NCBI GenBank assembly: GCA_032207245.1
Contig: CM063505.1
Coordinates: 175,727,827-175,791,826 of the forward strand
Source: Pardosa pseudoannulata
Lineage: Eukaryota > Arthropoda > Arachnida > Araneae > Lycosidae
DNA: 64,000 bases
Reading direction: 5' to 3'
The notes below the pieces were generated by a model, which was not told where the DNA came from, did no database searches, and saw only the letters and a list, made by a program, of their open reading frames with translations. Numbering within the stretch: position 1 is the stretch's first letter; each line of letters begins with the position of its first letter. Of this stretch, positions 25,364-36,590 are shown in pieces. The position numbers and the translations under genes were made by a program.

Positions 25364-25784
25364 TAGTTGAAGCGGAACAAAAATATCACGGTTCGAATAT
25401 GGAAATTTATAGATTTATTATGGATTATTTATGGATTCTCGTTTAATAGTCAATGTAGGTGAGAGAATACAAACAATTTGCATGTACCTTCATAATATAT
25501 GCTCTAAGGGATGCTTTGAGATAAATCGTTTAGCTATCATAAAATTTTAATCCATTTTCGTAGTTCAATAAAAGTAAAACTTAGTTACCCAGACTGGCTG
25601 TTTTTATTATGTTTTAACAAAACTACATATTAACAATTTCAGAAGAGTCACAGAAACATATTTACAACTATATAAAATGCTAAAAAATTCGTGAATGGAT
25701 GAAAGCTATCACATGGGTCGTGAAAAAGAAGTATGATGTGTATGTAGTACCACACCAGGCAGTACTCTTGGTATCACCAAACGT
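25364..25784. other. 3' flank of the serine-rich gene
   Basis: No coding or repeat signal seen beyond the short 3'UTR of the minus-strand gene at its right edge, where ggtgtgg and ggtgatacc (minus strand) could be the downstream poly(A) element. Confidence 0.5.
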
Positions 25785-25866
25785 TTATTTCTTCTCATCG
25801 GCAGACCTCTGATAGTAAGAAGATAAGTCTGCATTGTTGTAGGAAGTTTCTGATGGGGACTGCAAT
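25785..25866 (-). CDS. Secreted serine-rich protein, exon 2 (C-terminus)
   Basis: Second coding exon of the gene starting at 27,396. On the minus strand it follows a strong acceptor (cttttctgtttttcag) and reads, after one base completing a Lys codon, LQSPSETSYNNADLSSYYQR then SADEKK and TAA at 25,785-25,787. The stop codon sits inside AATAAA (AAATAAACG), so the polyadenylation signal overlaps the end of the coding region and the 3'UTR must be very short. The frame closes exactly with the exon 1 donor. The tail is hydrophilic and Ser/Tyr-rich, continuous in character with exon 1. Confidence 0.85.
25788..25793 (-). terminator. Polyadenylation region just after the stop codon
   Basis: AATAAA overlaps the TAA stop (25,785-25,787) of the serine-rich gene; a GT-rich stretch (gcctggtgtggtac on the minus strand) lies about 30 nt downstream. 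Confidence 0.5.
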
Positions 25867-26800
25867 CTGAAAAACAGAAAAGTTATTTTTAGCAACTTCG
25901 TTAAGTACAATGCAGTATGGTGAATCTCTCCACGAGGGGTGAGGGGCAAATAGTAAATCCCATTCCTTACATTGTCTTTTTAGCTGATTGTTAATTTGCT
26001 ACCATTTTAATAATGTATGCCATATTTACTGGTGCAGTAGTGCTAAGCATGACGGATATAGATTGTTTAGATTAGTGTGGATTTTGAGTAATATTTTTGG
26101 AGTGAAGAGATACCAAAATTTAAATAACTTTAAATCGCTTATATCTAAAGCTATATTCGCTCAAATCTAAAGGGATTGTTTAATTCTTAAAGAACTCTTG
26201 AAAATTTAGCACATTTATAATTTGTTTAGACGAAAATAACAACGCACAATGGTTAACAAGGAACAAACAAATTTTACTCCAATGTTTTGAATGTTATATG
26301 ATTAGACTACGTTAGTATTTAGAATACGGAGAATTTCAAGCTAATTTCTTAGTAGAACAAAAACACTACAAATTTATTATCCTTTTTCCACTTTGAAATA
26401 AGTTTTAGGCTAACATTGTGGATTATATTTTGCACGATGCGAGTTTTAAATCTAATCAATATAGAAAGGATATTAAGTGAAAAAGGAAGTCCCGTCGTGT
26501 AGCTTGAGATACCGAAATGTACCTTTTTTTGAGGAATAAATATCAGATGCTCTCAACCCTTTAAGGATGGATGAAATAAATTTATACTGTATGTTCTTCT
26601 AGTTTGAAAACTATTGTTTTTGACGCATTCAGCAGTAAAATTTATTTTCTAAAATGAACCGAAAGTGTACTCATATTTGAGTTATTAAAAAACGAATAGG
26701 AAATAAAAAAATATCCTGAAATGTCCTTTTGAAGGGAAGAAAATAAAATTTGGATTAAATACAGCATATACCGCAAGTTACAAGTTGGGATAAAACTTAC
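25867..26800 (-). other. Intron of the serine-rich gene (934 bp)
   Basis: Minus-strand GTAAGT at the exon 1 edge and a pyrimidine-rich CAG acceptor at the exon 2 edge. AT-rich with no features inside; short plus-strand open frames here are chance. Confidence 0.85.
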
Positions 26801-27396
26801 TTCACTGAATGAGAACCTGCAAAGTTGAGGTCTTTGGCGAAGCCGGCGTGGGAGAATCCAGGGTAATCATCAATCAGTTCGGCCTGGTCGAAGCCTCCTA
26901 GGCCCTCGTTGTAACCAACGCTTCCCAAGTCAACTAAGGAGTGAGCCAGATTAGAAGAAGACAGTCGTGGGGAGTTGAAGTGCGACGTTGAGAAGGCATG
27001 AGATCCAAAGCTGGGAGCAGACAAGAGAGATGATCCAAAGTTAGAGGAAGAGAAGGAAGGGCTTCCGAAGTGGGCGGGGGAAAGCGAGGAGGCTGAGGCA
27101 GTGAAAGGAGATGAGGCAAAGTTCAGAGATCCAAATCCAGGAGATGACGAGAATGGAGATGATCCATGTCCAGAGCTGCTGAGGAAAGAATTGTGCGGTG
27201 CATATGCTGAGGAGAGAAGAGAGGAGGAAGAAGATAGGGGGAACAAGGAGGATGCAAACGAAGGATAAGATGTAGATCCCGAAGATAGAAGGCCGTGTTT
27301 CACTGGACGAAAGCGCTGCAGGAAGAATGGTAGTTGAGCCAATGCTATCGACGACAGAGAAATTGTCAGAAAAATCACTTTGTTGATGTTCGTCAT
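26801..27396 (-). CDS. Secreted serine-rich low-complexity protein, exon 1
   Basis: Starts at ATG 27,394-27,396. Residues 1-20 form a classical signal peptide (NKVIFLTISLSSIALA), with probable cleavage before QLPFFLQRF. Residues 35-150 are a low-complexity domain rich in Ser, Phe, Gly, Ala and Leu with loose repeats of the type SSxFGSPxFS, without Cys. The last part (DLGSVGYNEGLGGFDQAELIDDYPGF) is less repetitive and acidic. Read without splicing the frame would stop one codon after a GTAAGT; splicing at 26,801 to the exon at 25,866 gives 225 residues. I do not recognise the family. Secretion and composition recall extracellular matrix, cuticle or silk-associated proteins, but that is inference. 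The exon is far richer in G+C than its surroundings, as expected for coding DNA here. Confidence 0.85.
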
Positions 27397-27518
27397 ATCT
27401 AGAATGGGTTCTAAATCTTCTGTTTTATTTTGTCAATAATCTTTAAAGAAAAGAAATGAATAAGAGGAAATCATAATAGAAAACAATAAAATATACATCT
27501 TTTTACAGCAATATTCAA

Positions 27519-27526
27519 TGACGTCA
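27519..27526. promoter_or_regulatory. CRE palindrome TGACGTCA upstream of the serine-rich gene
   Basis: Exact TGACGTCA about 125 bp before the start codon. A pyrimidine-rich tract ending in aaag, on the minus strand at about 27,445-27,470, could be a 5'UTR splice acceptor. No certain TATA box. Function is inferred from position only. Confidence 0.3.
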
Positions 27527-29059
27527 ATGGGGTTTGAAAATTATGTACAATGATAGAACAATTTACGATAGCATCCTTTTCGTACGACATATTTTTGTTT
27601 ACAAAAATATCTCAGAAGCTCATTATATCAACTTAATAGGCCGATCAAACGGTTGTATAAGATATTACGTTATTGAATTCCATTTTGCGAAAACAAATTT
27701 AAAATTCTGAATTTTTATTGTTGATCGAACAAATTGCCTATTTAGTTCTCCTCTGAAAAGGTGGAACAAGATTAAAATGAAATAGCTTTCAAGTACTGCT
27801 AAAGTTGTCTTTCAGTTAAAAAGCCAATAAACTGCTGAGTTCCGATCCATTAAAGTTGAATCTGAGAGGTAAATAAATTCTAGGTTCAGCTTATTTGAAT
27901 CTATTACAGAAGGAGATAATCATCGCCAGTTTATTTACATTCTGAAATGGAGAAAATGGCAATATTTTTTTTGTTAATTTGGAATATTTCATATATGTTG
28001 GATACACTTATTTTTTTTTCAGCTGCTGAAAATTTTAAGATTTAGCATCATTTTTGCTTTTATCTCCCCTCCCCCATAAAAAATGGTTGTTTAAATATTT
28101 CACGTTTCCAATACGTTAATCATTTGCTGTTTCCTAAAAATTTAACATTTTTTTAAAATTTAAATGGTGAGATAAACCTGTCCTAAGCACAATAACTTCC
28201 TTTTTTTATATAATAATAGTAAAAATATTTCTTTCAATGAAATTGTGAACGAAAGATTAATTGGTTATTTAAATTTTAAGGCTTATATTTGAAAATGCAA
28301 TTTTATTCAAAATTAAAACACCAGTTACTCTTGCCATTTTCTATGTTTTTAGATGAACAGAATTTAAAAGTGTTTTCATCTAGATATCCCCAATTAAATT
28401 TAGCAAACATTGGGGTAACAGGTGTTGATATCAATTGGTGAAAACTAAATGATGCAATGAAAAGTTTCTATGACGGAGTTTATATATTAGACCCCATTAA
28501 CACACCACCATTTAAACATTTTATCTAATTGCTCTTTAATTATGTTTTAATTATTTTACTTTTTAGTTCTAGACATTTAATATATTTAAGTAAACAACAG
28601 ATTTTAATTCACCGCCATCTTCAATTTCTAAACGTTTTGCTGAGTATCACCTATTTCGAAATTTGTTACCGTTAATGATCTACCTCCTACACTTTCAAAA
28701 ATATTCTTTTTTTAACATACGCTTAAAGCTAATGAAAGCTTTCCTTATCTGAAGAAAGATTTCTGCTGATCTCCGAAAATATTATCCTCCTTTTGTGCCC
28801 AGTCGATTTATCGATCAATCAAAGTGCAGGGAAAGCTTTTTCTGTGACGCTCATTGTTATACATTCAAACAACTTTAGTTCAAGTATTTAATTTTATATA
28901 CATTCTTACACATATATATTGTTACACTAATTTGTGAATTCAAGTCAAATTAAGATTATCCCCTAACCTTTATTTTTATTATAATGTGGCAAATTTGATG
29001 AGATTTCTTCAACATTCCTCTAATGATATTTGGATTAAACTGTCATTTTTTTTTGATGC

Positions 29060-29060
<1 letters not shown>
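27527..29060. other. Intergenic AT-rich DNA, nothing recognised
   Basis: No open frame above chance, no terminal repeats and no similarity to other parts of the window noticed. Confidence 0.6.
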
Positions 29061-29063
<3 letters not shown>

Positions 29064-29142
<79 letters not shown>

Positions 29143-29176
29143 AATATATGTATATACATACATATATATATACAAT

Positions 29177-29213
<37 letters not shown>

Positions 29214-29234
29214 TATATATATACATACATATAT

Positions 29235-29268
<34 letters not shown>

Positions 29269-29332
29269 GTGTATATATATATATGTATATATACAATCAC
29301 ACACATACTCACATATATAAATAAATAAATAA

Positions 29333-29427
<95 letters not shown>

Positions 29428-29523
29428 GTCTGTTTTGGAGCCCTACGGTCTATATATACATATATATATATATGTATATATACACACATACACACATATA
29501 TAAATATATATATATATATATCA

Positions 29524-29566
<43 letters not shown>
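29064..29566. repeat. Compound microsatellite block (CA)n/(TA)n/(GT)n
   Basis: About 500 bp of CA, TA, TATG, TAAA and GT repeats, interrupted at 29,424-29,450 by a SINE 3'-end fragment. Long open frames here (all Tyr/Ile or Cys/Val) are artefacts of the dinucleotides. Confidence 0.95.
29424..29450 (-). repeat. tRNA-derived SINE, 3'-end fragment
   Basis: tttggtctgttttggagccctacggtc matches the 3' end of the SINE at 49,674-49,848 (tttggcttggagcactacggtc) and sits exactly between a GT run and a TA run. Confidence 0.6.
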
Positions 29567-29640
29567 GTTTAGTCTGTTTTGGAGCGCTACGGTCTGCTTT
29601 TTTTTTTTGCTATATGAGGACTAATGAGTTCAAGGCGAGT
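29567..29640 (-). repeat. tRNA-derived SINE, truncated copy
   Basis: 3' part of the same SINE (ctgttttggagcgctacggtctgc ... tatatgaggactaatgag); the tRNA-like head is missing. Confidence 0.7.
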
Positions 29641-29943
29641 GTCAAATTTTATTAAATATATTAGCAAAAATCTGAAAAACTATTTAGATTTTATAATTTT
29701 AGAAAATTGAATTGTAAAATTTAAAAAATACCATAAAAGGAATACTTTTCTTTTTTTAAACATTTTGTGAATGGAAGCATATGCGTACGACCAACCATTG
29801 TTGCGAAAAATTAACCGATCTTGAACTTTATTATGCACTTACATAGACTTCTTAACGAATCGGAGCAACAACTGTTGAAGGTTCGATTATTTACTTGCCT
29901 AAAATTTTTAATTATCAAATTTAATACTATACTACCTGGTATT

Positions 29944-30110
29944 TGTTTAGTTTGAAGCGTTAGTCTGCTATTTGCTACATGAGAGCTAATGAGACCGGTA
30001 CATACTACTTAAGACCGATTCCGAATGGCTACGAATAACTATGCTAGCAGTAGCCTTCGAATCCACGGACTCCGGTACCGAAGAGCAGCTCCCTACCATT
30101 GGACCATCGT
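29944..30110 (-). repeat. tRNA-derived SINE, near full length
   Basis: Aligns over its whole length with the 49,674 copy: tail tttagtttgaagcg, body gagctaatgagaccgg and cttaagaccgattccgaa, and tRNA-like head (tccggtaccgaagagcagc ... ccattggaccatcgt). Confidence 0.8.
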
Positions 30111-31170
30111 TCGTGCCTACATGGTATTGACGAATACATTTATGTGAGGTTTACTGATACACACACATATACACACATAAGTGTGTGTGTTCACGCTCGC
30201 ATACATATAACATGGATAATACAAGTATAATTATTTTATACATTTTTAAGCGAAAAATAGGGTGCATGTTTCAGCCCTCTCTGTAGCTAGTTAAATATTG
30301 TATAAAATAGAAAAATTTTTATATTTTGCCGATATTAATAATTTAACGTAAAGTGTACAAAGCTATAAATTTCTTGGCGAATATTTAAGTTGAGTGGCGG
30401 AAAAATTAGAAAATTTTAATAAATTTTAAAATTTTATATAATTTTTCTAATTATTAACTATTTTGTTAATATTCCATAAAATGAAGTATTTGTTAACAAT
30501 AGTAGACAATAGAACTTTTTAAATTTACATAAACATTTTAATTATTGAGGGAAAGTTTTATTTAGTTTGTTTACTTAAAACATGTAAAAATAAAGCCATT
30601 CAGCTATAAAGGAAGTAAATATCTATTAAGGTTTAAAATATAAAATTTGTTGTATTTATAAACATGTTATATAAATACAACAAATTTACCCAAATTAAAA
30701 AAAAAAAAACTTCTAAAAAGAACTAGGCAGTAATAAGGAATATTTTGAGATGTTTCTTACATAGATCCTGTTAAATTAAAGCTGCAAATATTTGAGATAT
30801 AAAAATGCGCTGCACAAAGCATTAAACGATTTTACAAAGATCTTAAAAATATTGTACATAAAATATAATGGGAATTTGTATATCAACATATATTTATATA
30901 TTTACAGCATATGACTGCACAACAGATATGTACAACAAAGTTTTAAAAGTTTTTAAACCAAATCTATCAGTTATAAAATAATATAATACAATAAATAATA
31001 TTTTTTTTGTATAAGAACATAGTACTTGATATTTAATACAAAATGTCATTTTTATAGTGCATTTATTGGAAATTATAAAATAAGTATTATTTGAAATAAT
31101 AATTATCAAGCAAAATGTGGTCTGCTTTAACTGAGATTTTTTATAGCTTTTTTTTTTAAATATACGTTCC
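30111..31170. other. AT-rich intergenic DNA
   Basis: Short alternating CA/GT stretch near 30,160-30,190 (acacacatatacacacataagtgtgtgtgt, able to fold on itself); otherwise nothing recognised. Confidence 0.5.
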
Positions 31171-31344
31171 TGGTTTGGTTTGGAGTACTACGGTTTATTA
31201 TTTTATTTCTCGAGGGCTAATGCGACCAGGACCTACTGATTAAAGTCGATTTCAAACAGATACGAACAGCCATGTCATGAATGGGGTTTGACCTACGAAC
31301 TCCGATACTGATGAGTAGTAACCTGCCCATTCGGCCATCCATCG
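31171..31344 (-). repeat. tRNA-derived SINE, near full length
   Basis: Same family: tail tggtttggtttggagtactacggt, body cgagggctaatgcgaccagg, head aactccgatactgatgagtag ... cattcggccatc. Confidence 0.8.
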
Positions 31345-31468
31345 GTTTTTGTAAGAATTAAAAGAAATGGTGAAAGAAAAATGAGTAAAACTTTGGAAAT
31401 TATCATCTATCGTTAGCATCTTATCGTAAAGAATTTGAAAAGAAATAAATTTTTTCCAAAAAGAGATG

Positions 31469-31997
31469 AAAATGTCCAGTATAAATTGATGATATTTAAC
31501 TTTGCCCCAAGCGATAGGATGCTTTATCCTTTGAAAGAACATTGGTTGCGTGAAGAGTAAAGAAGCAGTGACTTAAAATATAAGAAGTGATACCGGAATT
31601 CACAAAAAGTACTTACCTTAAAAAATTTAAAAAAAAAAGAAAGAAAAAAGTTGGAAAATTTTTTTTTCCTTATAAACCGATGATACTTAACGCTACACCG
31701 ACCGTTGAGGATTTATCCATTGAACAAATATCGGTTGCCTGAAGAGTAAAGAAGCAATGGTTTAAAATATAAGAAGTGCTATCGGAATCCGCGAAAAGTA
31801 CCTACCTTAAAGGATTTTATAAGTAGATTTTTATAAAATATGGGAAAAATATTCTTTTATAAATCGACGACACTTAACGCTACATTGAACTTTAAAGATT
31901 TATCCATTGAATAAATATTGGTACCCTGAAAAGTAAAGAAGCAGTTCCTTAAAATATAAGAAGCGTTATCGGATTCCATGCAAAAATATTTAATCGC
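31469..31997. repeat. Three tandem copies of a 187-189 bp unit
   Basis: The word gaagagtaaagaagcag (or close variant) recurs at 31,552, 31,741 and 31,928, each within a longer similar unit (aaattgatgatatttaac / aaaccgatgatacttaac / aaatcgacgacacttaac ... aaaatataagaag). Divergence between copies suggests an old duplication. Confidence 0.85.
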
Positions 31998-32029
31998 TAT
32001 GCGTGAAAGCTAATAAGATACATACTCAG

Positions 32030-32400
32030 AGCAGGCGTTGAGACTGGACGGAATGGGATAGGATTCTTTTGGTGGTGTTTATCACCGATGGTATATATAT
32101 GCCGGGCCGTTCCCTATCTGGATCACCGGGTCACCCAGTCCATTCCTCTCACCCTCTCTTCGAGGATGACCTACTCGGAGGCGATGACTTTCCAACGCTT
32201 TTCCTTTTCCCCCCGAGAGGAGTGGATCTTTCTTTTCTTAACCGTGGTTGTTTTTTTTTTTTTCTTTTTCGAAATGCTATTCTTACCAGTTTGCGGTGAA
32301 AATAAAACCACCTCTTCACGTCGACGTGTGTTCATTTATTGTATTTCGCTGATATGCTTATTTGCGTCTCTCGGACAGCGATGCTAATTATGGAGACGAG
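32030..32400. other. G+C-richer segment of unknown origin
   Basis: Clearly higher G+C than its surroundings (gccgggccgttccctatctg, gatcaccgggtcacccag, ttccccccgagaggagtgg) with two overlapping plus-strand open frames of 76 and 99 codons and a poly(T) run. It resembles repeat-derived DNA more than a gene. No family recognised. Confidence 0.4.
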
Positions 32401-32845
32401 GGGGCGATCCCTTCCGAAAGCAGCAATGGGTTATTACGGCGTTCGATTGTTTTGATAACTGCTAATGTATTTGACTTGATTTTGGCCTCGGGTTGCTGTT
32501 TTCTCCTGATAGCTTGAGATGAAATGAGCTCTAATGAGTGGCCAGAAGGGGAAGAAATTCCAGTAAAGAAACACGGAGCAATGGTAGTAGAAATATGTTC
32601 TTCTTCGGCGTACTTGACAGATTTAAACATTACTTCCATTGAGAGTTCCTCTATATGACATAAGCTTTACACAGGAAGAAAAATTGTTTCAAAAGCAAAA
32701 CTTTAAACAAAAGTGGGTACCAGTGACAGTAAAATTGCTAAGAAAGGTCAGTATTGCGTTACAACATGGTTTGCTCGAGGACGTTAGAGATGTAAATAAT
32801 CACATTGAAATTTATTATTTTGCGATATTTTATACTAGCATATAG

Positions 32846-32861
32846 CCCGTCATATGACGGG
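32846..32861. repeat. Perfect 16-bp palindrome CCCGTCATATGACGGG
   Basis: Exact palindrome preceded by tactagcatatag. A short CCCG..CGGG hairpin after a TACTAGC-like start is common at the edges of some arthropod retroelements (recalled, family not certain). Confidence 0.5.
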
Positions 32862-33000
32862 ATCAGTAAAATTTTTAATTTTCCAGCATTGTAAAGTACC
32901 CAATGAAGCAGGTAATAAAATGGTTTGTGTTTTGGATGAGAATTATCTAGTACACGCAATAATGTGTTTATCTTCATACTCCTCTAAAGTCTCCCTTCAT

Positions 33001-33142
33001 AAGGCAATTTGTCACAACGTCACGAACTACTATAATGCCCTTCCCATTCATTTTCATGTTTACAACAGCCAATAGACAAACAATAAACTGCCCTTCCGTT
33101 TGAAACTAAAGCCAGAATTGTCATAATTTGAGAATTTGCCCT
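33001..33142 (+). repeat. Dispersed repeat block, copy 1
   Basis: About 140 bp closely matching 59,077-59,222 in the same orientation, e.g. cacgaactactataatgccc and tgaaactaaagccagaattg. Only a few substitutions and one small indel separate the two. Confidence 0.85.
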
Positions 33143-34394
33143 ACTATCGCCTTGTTGTGAATGCAGTTTAGAATCACTCTGAATTCATTTAGTCAAACCA
33201 TGTGGTTATGTATAAAAAACAAACACACAAACAAACAAAATTCTTAATCTTCAAAGGTATATAACTTAAACGCTAGATGTTTATTAGTCCGTGAAATAGA
33301 CTCCTAGACTTTTAGGAAAAGAATTTGTTGTTAATACCGGTGATAAAAATTTCATTGCAGTAAAAAATAATCGATGATTAAATTTGAAATTATCACTTAC
33401 ATACTTAATCTATTATTTAATACAAATATAAAAAAAAATTATTTGCTTAATATGTAAGTTCAGTGATAAAACGTATGAAAATAATGCACGCGATATTTAA
33501 ATAATTTAAAATAAGAAATGATTATATGAGATGGTTAAAGGAATGACGCCATAATGCTTGAAAATTGTAGTTTTTACCTATTTATTATGTGGATAAATTG
33601 ATAAATTTAATCGTCTCCCCTTAGTCGGGGAATTCATTCCAGGTCCAACCGCTTCATAAATTGGTGGACAGATGGACAGATAACTTGGGCTATTATTATA
33701 GAGGGAATTATTGTTTCCTTCAATAATTTTGAAACCTAAATTGCAAACGGGGAACGAGAATTCTTTGGGATTGTGTCACGATAGCTAAATAGGGACCCTA
33801 TTGCTTAAAGCTGATTCCAAACGACTACGGACATTCACGCTAGAAACAGGATTCGAATTCACAGATAAAGGCTATCTTTAAGGAAAACCACATTTAAATC
33901 TAATTTAACTTAGGATATGTTGGGATGCACTCTGTCACCCAGAAACAGATATATAATTTCCTCAAAATATCCACAACCAGTAAAAAATTACGAAAACCAC
34001 CCACATTTGCTTTTTTACAAACATTACAGGCACAATTTGTCTAACAATAATAGTAAAAGAAAGAAAAAAAATGGAAATTAAAAATTTTTTGGAGAACAGA
34101 TGATCTAATGACCTTTCAACTTTCAGTCAATTAACATGCGTCTGGTTTATCTACCCGAAATTTTACAAGTAAACGTAATCGGACAGTAATATATTTGAAA
34201 TGTGGTATTTCATGGTTATATAAAATATTTTACTGTCAAATTTTGTTATATAGTGCATAAATTATAATAAAGTACCACTGTATAGCTATTGGATAAAAAT
34301 TAGAAAAGTATGTATGTAAAGTGTATGTAATGTAAACTATACTGGATTGATTGACTTTGTAATATTTGTACTGATGTACAACAAATTGATTTTA
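33143..34394. other. Repeat-poor AT-rich DNA with one decayed SINE
   Basis: Apart from the SINE remnant near 33,783-33,872, nothing recognised. Confidence 0.5.
33783..33872 (-). repeat. tRNA-derived SINE, diverged fragment
   Basis: agctaaatagggacc, ttgcttaaagctgattccaaacgactacgg and ggattcgaattcac match the middle and B-box part of the SINE. Confidence 0.6.
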
Positions 34395-34398
34395 TTAA

Positions 34399-35453
34399 CC
34401 CCTTCCAGGTTCATTTTATTTCAGGATTATGGGTAAAAAAATGTCAATTTTTAATGCTTATTTTTTAACATAGCTTTTTAAACTTAATAGCATCATTCGC
34501 ATACAAAATTTCCTAAAAAATTAATGTAAAAAAATCATTTTAAATAAATGAGTAATTTGCATGTATAGTTGACTTTCTGTACGGCAGCAATCATTAGATT
34601 TTGGAGTCAATTCATTGGAGGATTCAATTCATTTATGGAGTCAATTCATTGGACTTTGGAGTTCAATTCTTTCTAGCTGCTTCTGTTGCATGGATCTTAT
34701 ACAACGCGTTCTTTCGTGTTGTTAATTCACCTGATACCCAGTAACTTCACCTTTTCTTGTTGTATTCAAGCTTACTATGTTGCACGGACCGTCTCTTTCA
34801 GAAATCTTATAACTGTATTGATAATTGGAATACTGAACACTAGGGACAAAGAAGGGGGCTTACTAAGGGAGGGATCAGTTCCTGGCTATCTATGTAGACG
34901 ATAGAATGTTCGCTATATTTGCACCAAAGAACTCCAATATGGTTGTCATTTTAGAAATCAGGAAAGAATACAGTATATAAGTATAAAGCTTAGAATACCT
35001 AGCTTTAAGTATAAGTATAAAGCTATATGTATAAAGCTTAGAATACCTAGCTTTAAGTATAAGTATAAAGCTATAAGTATAAAGCTTAGAATACCTAGCT
35101 TTTATCTTGAATTAAATTTTATGTATATCCTATGCATTTACACAAATGATTATGAAATTATTAATCAAAATTTGGTCGTGTATGAGACAATTGAAAACAC
35201 GGTACTGCACGGTACCAACATCGCAATCTGGACAGTAGAACCTTGTTTCTCTTCTTCTTCCCTCTACTGTCTCTCTTTGAGCAGTAAATAATCTAGTAGC
35301 CAGATAAGTAAACAAAAGCATTCGAAACCATAAAAAGCACATGTGAAATAATTCGGGAAAGACTGATTGCACAGTGCCTGAGCTACACTCGTAAGAAGCC
35401 AGGATGGTATATTTCGCCTGCCCGAGTTCAGCTCGGAAAAAACCGGGAAGGGG
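34399..35453. mobile_element. piggyBac-type nonautonomous element (1,055 bp)
   Basis: Flanked by TTAA (34,395-34,398; 35,454-35,457). Inverted ends are CCCCTTCCAGGTT and CCCCTTCCCGGTT, 12 of 13 identical. CCC-starting ends with TTAA targets are the piggyBac signature. Open frames inside are short and not transposase-like. Confidence 0.75.
34981..35101. repeat. 48-bp tandem repeat, about 2.5 copies
   Basis: gtataaagcttagaatacct starts at 34,981, 35,029 and 35,077 with almost identical units. Lies inside the piggyBac-type element. Confidence 0.9.
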
Positions 35454-35457
35454 TTAA

Positions 35458-36066
35458 TGTAAGTCTATATCTGTTTCGAGAAATTGTTGCGAATGAAGTT
35501 TAGCCTGATTAGGGAATGTAAAAATGAAATATGAATAATAGTTATGCAAGGTATTAAGTGTACTTAAACTAAATGAAGTTCACGGTCTACCCGACTGGAG
35601 CTTTTCTAAGCTTCCCTTGGCATTGTCGGCTACTAACTCTTTTAAAGTTGGCCGGGAACGAGCTTGCATTCAATTTCAAGCAAGGGGAAAAAAGATAACG
35701 CTTTTACAGATACCATCCGGAGTTGTGCATATTATTCATTTATTCATGTGTGGTGTTCATCATTTTATTAACTCATTTTTACAGACTAGTATCGCATACG
35801 TATATAACTTAGTGACACAAAGGAATAGAATGCTTGCGATTGTCATTGAAAATGTGATTTCAATCGTTAGAGCTACATTATTAAATATTTTAATAATTTA
35901 TTTATGCAATAATTAACTAAATTTCATAACTGGGGATAAAAAATAGTTACTAATTTTATTCGTCGACAAAAATGGTTAATGGTATTTTAACTATAACAAT
36001 ATTTCACCATATATTGCCCTTCCCCTCATATTTGAATACATTGTGCTTAAGCTTAGTATAGTAAGC
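35458..36066. other. Unassigned DNA with a fragment of a dispersed repeat
   Basis: cccttggcattgtcggctac at 35,611-35,630 resembles ccttggcactgtcggttaac at 54,448-54,470. The 99-codon plus-strand frame over it has no recognisable domain. Confidence 0.35.
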
Positions 36067-36470
36067 CAGGGCCGGCTGTAGCAGAATTTGCTACTCCGGA
36101 CAAACATGTAATGATATTTAGACTACATGTTCAGCTTAACTACAAGAGAAATTAGGGAAGAAACAATTATGGTATAAAATCCATATCATGAAAAATAACA
36201 TCGTAAATTGTTTCCCCGTTCTCACAAGGAAATACCTAAAATTTGCCCCGATAATCCAGCATATAAAGTTCTAACAGATGAAATTATTATAAAAACAGAT
36301 GTTACAAATTTTGTATTAGATATAATTCAAATTATTAAGAAAATTCCTGCTGTAACTTAAGTTGATGGGTTTACTAGGGCTGAAATTGGAGTAGGAACTG
36401 ATACTGCTATTTGGTAACTAAATCGAGAATGGAAATTGTGCTCTTTTTGTGTATCTTGTTAATATTAATA
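36067..36470. other. Unassigned block starting with a hAT-like end
   Basis: Begins CAGGGCCGGCTG (compare 21,186). Contains a relic plus-strand reading near 36,362-36,416 (VDGFTRAEIGVGTDTAIW then stop) that looks protein-derived, but I do not recognise it. Confidence 0.3.
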
Positions 36471-36590
36471 TAATAAACATAATTAAGGAGAATAATTCAT
36501 TTATGCTACGGTTCATATTGAATTAAATATTATTTCTAACGATAATATAATTGCAATAATAATAATACATTATAATAAAACTATGTTATA

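Noticed and set aside
28986..29655. Several open frames with Cys/Val, Tyr/Ile and His/Thr runs
   Set aside because: All are translations of the compound microsatellite and the SINE fragments within it.
31252..31542. 96-codon minus-strand frame
   Set aside because: Covers the SINE copy at 31,171-31,344 and part of the tandem repeat; not a gene.
32069..32387. Overlapping 76- and 99-codon plus-strand frames
   Set aside because: No recognisable domain, a poly(T) run translated as Phe, and repeat-like character of the segment.
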